Shown here: positions 1-7,900 of the stretch, in pieces
Numbering within the stretch: the first letter of the stretch is position 1
Layout of the letters: every line of letters starts with the position of its first letter
NCBI RefSeq assembly: GCF_008831285.2
Contig: NC_045140.1
Coordinates: 28,792,937 to 28,822,936 of the forward strand
Source of the DNA: Nymphaea colorata
Lineage: Eukaryota; Streptophyta; Magnoliopsida; Nymphaeales; Nymphaeaceae
Length of the DNA stretch: 30,000 nucleotides
Reading direction: 5' to 3'
The notes under the pieces: model-generated
What the model was told of the DNA's origin: nothing
The model's input: the letters and a program-made list of their open reading frames with translations, nothing else
Database searches by the model: none
Made by a program: the position numbers and the translations under genes

Positions 1-551
<551 letters not shown>

Positions 552-556
552 ACACC
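552..556. repeat. Target-site duplication of the solo LTR, left copy (acacc)
   Basis: The five bases acacc precede the reverse-oriented LTR end TGTTAGGCAC and recur at 29992-29996, directly after the other LTR end (GTAACA). Matching 5 bp duplications across 29 kb tie the outer LTR pieces into one insertion. Confidence 0.85.
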
Positions 557-635
557 TGTTAGGCACTCACCCGGTTGCGGCTAGAAAGCACGAACCAAGT
601 ACGAGTCCTAGTTCCCAAGTCTCCTTGAGGTAATC
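557..635 (-). mobile_element. Solo LTR, piece 1 (LTR 3' end)
   Basis: These 79 bp are the reverse complement of 4278-4356 of the element 1 5' LTR with about two mismatches. They begin TGTTAGG, the reverse of the LTR terminus CCTAACA, and end at the element 1 target site taatc. Confidence 0.9.
631..635. repeat. Target-site duplication of element 1, left copy (taatc)
   Basis: taatc directly precedes TGTTAC at 636 and recurs at 13476-13480 directly after CTAACA. Removing the element and one copy restores the solo LTR sequence across the junction. Confidence 0.93.
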
Positions 636-717
636 TGTTACGGACCTACCAGATGGTCCAGACCCAGGCGAGGCCGAACAGCCCGAGCCAAGCATTAGGC
701 GTAGAAGAGCGTCAGAT

Positions 718-942
718 TTGTGGGCTCGGTCCTTGCATCAGTTAGCCGAGGAAACTCCCAAGGAGGCTAACGACGCACCAGGTCAGGTTGCAGTGGGAGG
801 AGCGGGAGGAGCAGCCAAGTCCGCAACGGTGCTCGAACAGGATGAACCTCAGGGTCACACTGAACTAGTTGTAGAACTCACCGAGCGTAGGCTAGATGCA
901 CCCAAACCGAGTTCGACTTTCTCAACCCGCGAGGTCGTCTAA
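718..942 (+). pseudogene. LTR-borne copy of the Gag-Pol C-terminal tail (5' LTR)
   Basis: This is the same sequence as the end of the Gag-Pol frame in the 3' LTR, here without its upstream coding region. The 74 codons from the first ATG match the polyprotein end except for one change (Leu for Pro). It exists only because the polyprotein runs into the 3' LTR and the LTR is duplicated. There is no reason to think this copy is translated. Confidence 0.8.
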
Positions 943-1061
943 GACCAAAGGTCTTAAGCGAATGGCTCGGTCAACCAGACCGAGCCCTTATACTCCAAAT
1001 GCGAAGTGAGGGCGTTTACCCTCACGAGGTCCCCCTCCTTGGGCTCGCAAGGTTCAAGGAG
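940..1061 (+). promoter_or_regulatory. Cluster of four tandem hairpins (5' LTR copy)
   Basis: Four inverted repeats follow one another. 940-956: 7 bp arms TAAGACC/GGTCTTA, loop 3. 964-986: 9 bp arms GGCTCGGTC/GACCGAGCC, loop 5. 1006-1025: 7 bp arms GTGAGGG/CCCTCAC, loop 6. 1035-1061: 7 bp arms CTCCTTG/CAAGGAG, loop 13. All four persist in the older solo LTR. Role unknown; they lie between the LTR-borne stop codon and the TATA-like box. Confidence 0.75.
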
Positions 1062-1245
1062 TCGTTTTAGCACTTAGGCGTTTATTTTAACTTTAGTACT
1101 AAGCTTTTGTTAACTCGTTTTTTTTACTTGGCGCCTTTGAGATTCGAAGTCAAGACCTAAGCCGGCGGGTTGTGCCGAGCGCCTTGAGCTTTTTAGATTT
1201 TGGGTTTGGATCCGCGCGTGATAATCCCGGATCACTTTCTCTTTG

Positions 1246-1253
1246 TATATATT
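1246..1253 (+). promoter_or_regulatory. TATA-like box in 5' LTR
   Basis: TATATATT in an otherwise GC-rich LTR, about 185 bp after the hairpin cluster. The same box is present in the solo LTR near 29374-29382 on the minus strand. It would place transcription start near 1280 and make the rest of the LTR a very long R-U5 leader. No transcript evidence. Confidence 0.4.
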
Positions 1254-2225
1254 GTATTGGATCCTTTGTAATTGTATCGAAAAAATTGAATTTTGGCTCA
1301 TTGCGATTTTTGGCTCTCTCTCCTCTTCGAGGACTCCATCTCTTCGACCCCCTCTCTCTACCCGAGTTAGGAGCGTCTCCACCCATCGAATCCCCTTGCC
1401 CCCGTCGTCCGTGTTGACCTCGGCCTCAAGGAAGACAAACCAGGCGGATCCCCTCCCACCGGCGGTGATCCCTCCTCGTCCACGCTTGCCTCTACGAAGA
1501 AGATCAATAGCCCGAACATTGGTGCCTTCCCCTTGAACACGAAGGAGAAGAAAGGCTGAGTTCGGCACAAGAGAAGATCGAAGTCCCCAAGGCTTCGATT
1601 CGACGGCTTAACAAGGTTAGTACTCGGATCATTGAACTCTTCCATTCGGCTTGGAGTTGTTCGCTTCCGGAGCCTCACCCGCAACCTAGGCCCCTTGCTC
1701 GGCATACCCGAGTGACTGGTTTGAGGATCTACGGTGCCCCTCCCTTGGTGCACTCTCTTCCCCGCTTGGAATCGGTTTTCTATCCGTAGGAACCAACCCA
1801 AGCCACCCCTCACGGTTCACGACGGCTGCCTCAACAAAAAGATCACTTCTACCGTCGGCTCCAAATTGAAGTTGGCAAGAAATCCAGCGGCTTGAAGGAC
1901 TCAAAATCACGGTTCAATATCGAGGTTTGGGCCTCTAAACCACTTCAGTGGAATCGCCTCTTCGTGCTGATCAACATAGTCAAATTTGGGCAAATTCGGC
2001 CCGTGAGAAGATAGAAATCGCCTCGGCCGGTATTCTCGTTGGAGCTAAGACACCGCTGCAATTTCCGGCGTCAACCATTGTTTCCGGTGTGAAGGACAGT
2101 CCTGCCCCTCCACCACCGAAGGCCCCTGCAGTTTCGAGAAGGGCACCAGCGTCATTTGGACGAGGAGCTAACCCTAGCCGCGGCGCGTGAAGGACCGCGT
2201 CTCCCTTGGCCGCCGGTCCCGAATT

Positions 2226-2232
2226 GGTAAGT
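2226..2232 (+). promoter_or_regulatory. 5' splice-site-like sequence in the LTR
   Basis: G|GTAAGT, with the possible intron starting at 2227. It follows a block (CCTTGGCCGCCGGT) that is also conserved before the same GGTAAGT in the solo LTR (28395-28402, minus) and, more diverged, in element 2 (16084-16090 and 23652-23658, minus). Paired with the acceptor-like site at 4859-4860 it would define a leader intron of about 2.6 kb. Confidence 0.45.
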
Positions 2233-2765
2233 CTTCCTACCGCGCATCTTGGCCTTCCGTTTCTACACGTGTCCCACATCTGTCAACCCGCGTCATACCC
2301 TGTCCTCGTAGCCTGCCATGTGTCCTCTCCAGCTCGCCTAGCCCCCTCCGAGAATCCCTCTTGGATCACGAGCTCCCAGCCCGCATTTGTCACCTCCGCC
2401 ACCTTCCTTTTTGGCATATTTTCCTTTGCGTCAAACCCTAACGCCTCAGCCCTCCATCGCGCCACCTGTCTGCATCCCAGCCACCTCGTGTCCAGTCATC
2501 ATCCTACGTGTCTGCCACCTGTCTCACCAGGTCCCACTTGGAGTCTCGCCCAGTCCACGCGGCTGCCACCTCATCTAACCGCGTGCCACCTACACCCCAG
2601 CGATTTGGCAAGTCCCTCGCCGCGCGCTCCCCCTTCCCGTTTTCTCGCCTACCTCCTCCACCTTCATCTCAACCCTAATCCGCAGCTTATCTCCACCGTT
2701 CCTTGCCTCCACGTGTCACCCATCCACCGGAGAGAGAGACTCGAATAATCTCGAGTGCCACCTCT

Positions 2766-2953
2766 TTGATTGCCTAATCTCCTTAGCAATCAAGCTCGAT
2801 CTCTTCCTACCTTCTAGGAAAGTGATCGCCACCCTCCTCTTACTCGCTAGCCTTTCCCCTAGCGAGCTACCCTTGACCGTTGATCTTGCCACGTGGCAAG
2901 ACCCGACGCACTCACTTGGCTAGACCGCCAAGACCGAGCCCACCTAGCTAGGT
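2766..2953 (+). promoter_or_regulatory. Second palindrome cluster, with an 18 bp G-box palindrome
   Basis: Five inverted repeats lie in 188 bp. TTGATTGC/GCAATCAA at 2766-2793. TTCCTA/TAGGAA at 2804-2820. CTCGCTAG/CTAGCGAG at 2843-2866. A perfect 18 bp palindrome, TCTTGCCACGTGGCAAGA, at 2884-2901. ACCTAGCTAGGT at 2942-2953. Equivalents are kept in the solo LTR; the 18-mer is exact at 27728-27745. CACGTG is the plant G-box core bound by bZIP and bHLH factors. The 3' LTR copy is at 11885-12072. Confidence 0.6.
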
Positions 2954-4358
2954 CAACCTCACGCGTCATCCAACCTAGGAGTTCACTACCCACATTTGAA
3001 CCGAACCCACTCGACCTTAGGACTTAGTCAACCCTCTGACTTTCCGTCTTAGCCCACTAGGTCAACCCTTCAGTTTGACCTAACCCTAGTCATCTCGAGC
3101 CTACCTCGAGATTGCCCGAACCCACTTCACCCGGACCCATCACTTGGTCCAGTAGTCAGGCTACCTTCTAGAACCCACTATCGCACTCGGTCTCTCTTGA
3201 CCAACTTCCCCGAGCTTAGGCTCAGCCCTAGCCAAACCGCATTGGCCTACCATCGTAGTTAGAAACCCTAACATCCCTCCTAAACCTCACCTCCCCCCTC
3301 GGCCTACCCCTACCTTAACCTCCCTAAACCAGACCGACACTACCCTACTAGAGCCCAGTCGTTGCCGAGCCCAGCCAGCCTTAGTTAGGATTAGGCGTAG
3401 CTGTTCCGTCGGCCACCCTCGTGGTCGACTCTCTTCCGTCGGCACCCAGCCGACGCCCGTGGCCGAGCCACACCCGAAGGAAGGCAGGTAGGCGTTGCCG
3501 CTTCCGGCACTCGCCCCCCTCGTCACTCTGCCGGAGTACGTGTAGCAGCAGCAGCGGCACCGGCGCACTCAGACGCGCGCTTCCCGCCGTCCTTCCGTCT
3601 ACGCCGTCGACACCCGTCACGCGGCCAGCGTCGGCCGAGCCACCTTGGCCGACTCTCTCTCTCTACGCCAGCATCGTCGGCGTCCAGCGGCAGACAGGCC
3701 GTGCGCTCCCCGCCGGTCTCCAGCCCGTGCAGCAAGCTCCGAGGAGGCTCGCCTCAAGTGGACTTCTTCGATCCGTAGCTGCAATATCCGAGGCACGGTC
3801 TTAGCCTCGGATCCCTCTCGGACAGCCAAGGAATCACCTTGGCCGGTATCATCTCCTTAACCCCCTTGTAGTTTCGGGTGGGAGTATTTGCTTTTGCGTT
3901 AGGGACTTGTTAGTTTGCTTAATTTCCTGTTTTAGCCCGGGCTTAGACCCATCGTCCGTCTCGTGGTACCTCGGAGGCCGTAGGCCAAAGACACGACCAC
4001 CGCGGGCCTAGCCGTCCTATTTGGGAAAGGGCGTGGTTTGTTCGTTAGTCGTGGTTTGATTGTGGCTTGTGAGTGAGTTGCGAGTGATTCTTGTATCGAA
4101 CGCGTTTGTAAAGCCTCGCATCCGGTTTTAGTTTGATTGTAGTAGGATAAGCCGTAGCTAGGTTTTTGGTAAAGGGTAACCCGCACTTGTATTCCATTTC
4201 CTTGGGATTTTTTGCGCCGGGGTCCTGTCCGGCCGGGTAGACCTTGTATTTAATTTGCTAGGATTTTTTGGTTTTTAGATTACCTCAAGGAGACTTGGGA
4301 ACTAGGACTCGTGCTTGGTTCGCGCTTTCTAGCCGCAACCGGGTGAGTGCCTAACAAT

Positions 4359-4370
4359 TGGTATCAGAGC
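4359..4370 (+). other. Primer-binding site, initiator tRNA-Met type
   Basis: TGGTATCAGAGC is complementary to the 3' end of plant initiator tRNA-Met and lies two bases (AT) after the LTR end. It would prime minus-strand DNA synthesis. Element 2 has the same 12 bases and the same AT spacer. Confidence 0.93.
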
Positions 4371-4590
4371 TACCTTGGGGTATATTCCGTTGTTTGAGCA
4401 CCCGAAGACTGAAGAATCGGCTTCACCAAAGGCAGCTTGTTCGGTTTTCTCGTCAGAGTGCAGATTAGGCAGTGGTTTTCTTGTTGGTATTTCGGTTTTC
4501 AGTCAGTAGCCAGATTCGGTCTTCTAGTGTTCACGGTTTCCGTATATTAGTGTTGTTCTAGGGTTCGCTTGCTCACCTTTAGCAAGTGTA

Positions 4591-4612
4591 GGGCTGTACG
4601 CCTTGTACACCC
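4591..4612 (+). ncRNA. Leader stem-loop SL0
   Basis: Outer stem GGG/CCC, a one-base C bulge, inner stem TGTAC/GTACA and loop GCCTT. Element 2 has a stem of similar size and different sequence at the equivalent place (20539-20562, minus), so the pairing rather than the bases is kept. Confidence 0.5.
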
Positions 4613-4636
4613 GAGGGTAGCCAAGCTTGAGGTGCG

Positions 4637-4664
4637 TCGCCGAGACACCAGGCGGGTGTGGCGA
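4637..4664 (+). ncRNA. Leader stem-loop SL-A, GAG-bulge / AGGCG-loop motif
   Basis: Outer stem TCGCC/GGCGA, GAG bulge on the 5' side, inner stem ACACC/GGTGT, loop AGGCG. All ten pairs are Watson-Crick. The element 2 equivalent at 20489-20516 (minus) keeps bulge, loop and stem lengths, but pairs CTGTC/GACAG and GCATC/GATGC: several positions changed on both sides with pairing kept. The same design recurs as SL-C. Confidence 0.72.
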
Positions 4665-4668
4665 TTTA

Positions 4669-4681
4669 GGCTCCTTGAGCC
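4669..4681 (+). ncRNA. Leader stem-loop SL-B
   Basis: Stem GGCTC/GAGCC with loop CTT. The element 2 equivalent (20468-20485, minus) is GGCCTC/GAGGCC with a six-base loop. It is followed in both families by a conserved single-stranded block, GAGAGCGA (4687-4694 here). Confidence 0.55.
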
Positions 4682-4700
4682 CGGCCGAGAGCGAAGCGGG

Positions 4701-4732
4701 ACTGCCGAGGCGCTAAGGCGTAGCGCGGCAGT
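4701..4732 (+). ncRNA. Leader stem-loop SL-C, second GAG-bulge / AGGCG-loop motif
   Basis: Outer stem ACTGCC/GGCAGT, GAG bulge, inner stem GCGCTA/TAGCGC, loop AGGCG; all twelve pairs are Watson-Crick. The element 2 equivalent at 20419-20448 (minus) has GTCACC/GGTGAC, GAG, GTGCC/GGCAC, AGGCG. Both are followed by a further AGGCGG. Four instances in two families share bulge and loop but not stem sequence. Confidence 0.72.
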
Positions 4733-4765
4733 AGGCGGGCCAACCCGTCTCCCTTGCCTTAGAAC

Positions 4766-4790
4766 GCACGCGGCATCAGCGGCAGCGTGC
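4766..4790 (+). ncRNA. Leader stem-loop SL-D (weak)
   Basis: Stem GCACGC/GCGTGC around a 13-base loop. Element 2 has CACAC/GTGTG around nine bases at the equivalent place (20370-20388, minus), after a shared CCTTAG. The short stems and longer loops make this less sure than SL-A and SL-C. Confidence 0.4.
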
Positions 4791-4840
4791 AGAGGGCAGA
4801 GTCAGTCTAGTTAGGCCAGCGTAGCTTAAGAGTGGCAGTG

Positions 4841-4860
4841 TTACAGTTTTTGGATTTTAG
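4841..4860 (+). promoter_or_regulatory. 3' splice-site-like sequence before gag-pol
   Basis: A T-rich stretch ends in TTTTAG at 4860, after the block TTAAGAGTGGCAGTG that is shared with element 2, where the equivalent ends in TTTCAG at 20274 (minus). The start codons lie about 56 bases downstream here and about 51 in element 2. Another CAG at 4885-4887 is an alternative acceptor. Confidence 0.45.
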
Positions 4861-4916
4861 GTCAGCGTAGTTTAGGTAATGTTACAGTGTTGCCTTGGCG
4901 ATTTCAAGCCATCCAA

Positions 4917-7900
4917 ATGGCCAAATCCAAGAAGAACCTCAACGTTGAGGAAGGCACCGCCGATGAGGGCCAAACCGAGGCACCTCATCCCTCTGAATCC
5001 GTAGAGATTCAAGAACCCCTTGCCGGTCGCATCCTACAATTAGAGCGGGACTTTAACCGCTGGAAAAGAGAGATGCACAACATGGACCAGCAACGTAGAA
5101 ATGAGGCCGTCCGTCGAGAGGAAGAACAACAACGTGAAACCAATGAGATGAAGGGCATGCTTAAAGCGATTACAGCCCACCTCAACATTGGTACAGATCG
5201 ACCCACCTCGGACCCCTCCACGTCAGGACGAGACAAGGGCAAGGGCAGATATGTGGAAGCGGATACACATGACGCTTCACATTTAGGCACCCCTCGTGAA
5301 GGTGCCGGCAGGGGCAGAATGCACCCACCCCCGGATCGCACTCAACAGGAGATGCGAAGTTCCTTCCAACAGCAACGCATTGGAAATCATAGCCAAAGCC
5401 GAAGCTTTTATGGCTCGGAAGGAGAGGAGGGTGAATCTCCTCAGAGAGAACGAAGGAGAACCAACTCTCGTCAAGAAGAGAGGAGAACCCCCACGGTTAG
5501 ATACGAGTTTCCGAAGTTTAATGGGGAAGGTCTGAGAGAGTGGCTCTTCATGGCAGAGCGTTACTTTGTTTGCCACCGTATCCCGGATGAGGAATGGATA
5601 GAGATAGCGGCCGCCAACACCACAGGCGAGGCCACTACCCAATATCTCTGGTTTGACCATAAAACTAGAGAACCAACTTGGGAGAAGTTCAAAGCAAGCT
5701 TCCAACTCCGATTCGGTGATTCCACCTATTTGGACTACGACGAAGACTTGAAGAAGTTAGTCCAAAGAACGACCGTGCCAGCCTACCACAAAGAATTCAT
5801 CCGTTTGGCTAGCCGAGTCCAATGGACCGAGAAGGCGCTTATTGGAGCCTTCAAGGGTGGATTAAAACAAGAGGTTGTCCTCGAAATGAAAGTCCAGAAC
5901 TATGACACCCTCGAAGAATGTTTTGCCATGGCGCGAATATGTGAAGAGCGCCTAGAGGAGAAGCGAGCCCTAAAAAGGACTCGCAAATTTGACAAGCAGA
6001 AGAAGAAACCGGCGTTCTCTTCTAGCTCACGGCCCAGGGGTAATGAATCAACTCCCTACGCACCTCGACGGGAGTTCAGGGCCGATACCAGATCTGGTAG
6101 GAACCCCCCTACCCGCTATCTCACACCGAAGCAAATTGAAGAATATAGACGAAAAGGCTTATGCTATCGTTGTGAGGCCAAATGGGATAAGAACCATCAA
6201 TGCAAATCCTTCTTCCATGTAATGGTGGTCAGCGATCCCGAATACAGCAGCAGCTCGGATAGTGACTCATCCTCGAGTTCACCTTCCAGCTCTAGCTCCT
6301 CTTCTGAGCAAGAGGAGAGGACAAGGAGAAAGGCCAAGAGGCCGGAAAAGGCAGAAACGAAGACAGAAGAGACTCCAAAAGCCGAAGGCAAACCCGAAGA
6401 GGGTGAGTCTCTTCACACCATGCAAGACCCCCACAAGCCCAACGCCATGCGAGTATTTGGGCGTATCAACGGGCAAAAAGTTTTGATTTTGCTTGATTGT
6501 GGAGCAACGAATAACTTCCTAACCGAGGAAGCGGCTCAAAGGTGCAATGTTGCCTTGCAACCAAGTAAACCTCAAACGATTGTCGTGGGAGGGGGCCACC
6601 GGCTGAAGTGCATGCACGAGGTTAAGGACATGGAGGTTACCATCAAGAAACGTACCTTCAAAGTTGACTCGTTGGTCATACCCTTGGATGGAGTCGACTT
6701 AGTCCTAGGCATGTCTTGGTTCTTATCGTGGAAAGATATCCACTGGGACGTCAAGAATTTCTCGATGACGTTCATTCCAGAGCTTGATGGGGAGCCCATC
6801 ACGTTGCAAGGACTAGCCAGCACGACAAGTCCTAAGGCCGCCCTGCGTTGCCTCGACCAGGAGCAGCCCGCTTGCTGGGTCCTTACGCTAGCTACAGATG
6901 TTCCAGGATCGGACGAGACCATTGACGAACCGATCCCACCCTCGATTCAGAATGTGTTGAATAAGTTTCCCGAGATATTTGCGGAACCTAAAGGCCTACC
7001 TCCTCAAAGGGCCTATGACCACCGCATCGTACTCACGCAAGGAGCGGAGCCTGTAAACGTCAGGCCTTATCGGTATGGGTATAGTCAGAAGGCGGAAATT
7101 GAACGCCTCGTAAAAGAGATGCTCCATGATGGTATCATCCGTCCGAGCTGTAGTCCGTTCTCTTCCCCAGTCCTTTTGGTGAAGAAGAAAGACAACACAT
7201 GGAGATTTTGCATAGACTACAGAGCATTGAACGAGGTAACCGTCAAGGATCGGCACCCCATACCGGTCATAGATGAGTTGTTAGATGAGCTCACCGGCGC
7301 CACAATCTTTTCAAAGATAGACCTTCGTGCCGGCTATCATCAAATAAGAATGCAAGACAAAGATATATCAAAGACTGCTTTCCGTACTCACGATGGGCAT
7401 TACGAATTCTTAGTAATGCCGTTTGGGTTAACAAACGCACCAGCCACCTTTCAGAGGTGCATGAACGACGTATTTCGGGAGCACCTACGCAGTTTTATTT
7501 TGGTCTTCTTTGACGACATTCTCATCTACAGTCAAAGTGAGGAAAAGCATCGGGAACACCTGAGCATAACGCTAAACATATTGAAGGAACATCAGCTTTT
7601 CGCGAAGATGTCCAAGTGTAGCTTTGGACAATCTTCCATAGGGTATCTCGGGCACATTGTGTCGCGAGAAGGGGTTCGGGCAGACCCCGAAAAATTGCAA
7701 GCCATGGAGAAATGGCCACTGCCCAAAGATCTAAAGGGTCTACGAGGCTTCCTTGGACTCACAGGGTACTACAGGAGGTTTATACAAGGATATGGAATTA
7801 TCGCACAACCTCTAACCCAAATGCTAAAAAAGGGAGCTTTTCAGTGGACAGAGAAATCTAAGGTTGCATTTGACAAACTCAAGTCGGCCTTGATGACCGC

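Larger units (their letters stand above)
636..4356 (+). repeat. Element 1 5' LTR (3,721 bp)
   Basis: Starts TGTTAC, ends CTAACA, and is repeated nearly exactly at 9755-13475 (offset 9,119). In order it holds: a copy of the Gag-Pol C-terminal codons (frame ending at 942), four tandem hairpins (940-1061), a TATA-like box (1246-1253), a 5' splice-site-like sequence (2226-2232), a second palindrome cluster (2766-2953), a GC-rich stretch (about 3400-3840) and the U5-like end. I see no separate gene. The many short open frames are GC-rich shadows. One 180-codon frame from 2206 has no ATG. Confidence 0.95.
4371..4916 (+). promoter_or_regulatory. Structured leader of element 1 (PBS to start codon)
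   Basis: This stretch has no convincing gene. It holds five candidate stem-loops between 4591 and 4790 (listed separately) and an acceptor-like site at 4859-4860. A further inverted repeat, CTTGCT/AGCAAG, lies near 4569-4586. Parts from about 4590 to 4860 align with the element 2 leader although coding regions and most LTR sequence differ, which points to selection on the leader RNA. Confidence 0.7.

Noticed and set aside
2206-2748. A 180-codon Pro/Ser/His-rich frame in the family 1 LTR (again at 11325-11867), with a similar frame in the solo LTR
   Set aside because: It opens at TTG, contains no ATG, and overlaps the splice-site-like sequence. Frame retention between copies is interesting but not enough to call a gene.
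3287-3860. Overlapping GC-rich frames on both strands in the family 1 LTR
   Set aside because: Up to six frames are open at once because of base composition; no domain and no consistent protein.
4887-4916. GTG at 4887 as the Gag-Pol start
   Set aside because: Plant translation starts at ATG; the first in-frame ATG is 4917. The bases before it are more likely leader.
6490-6515. Protease with Cys in place of Ser/Thr in the D-S/T-G triad, as a sign of a dead element
   Set aside because: I recall DCG in protease-like domains of related plant elements, and the rest of the polyprotein is intact, so it is not clear damage.
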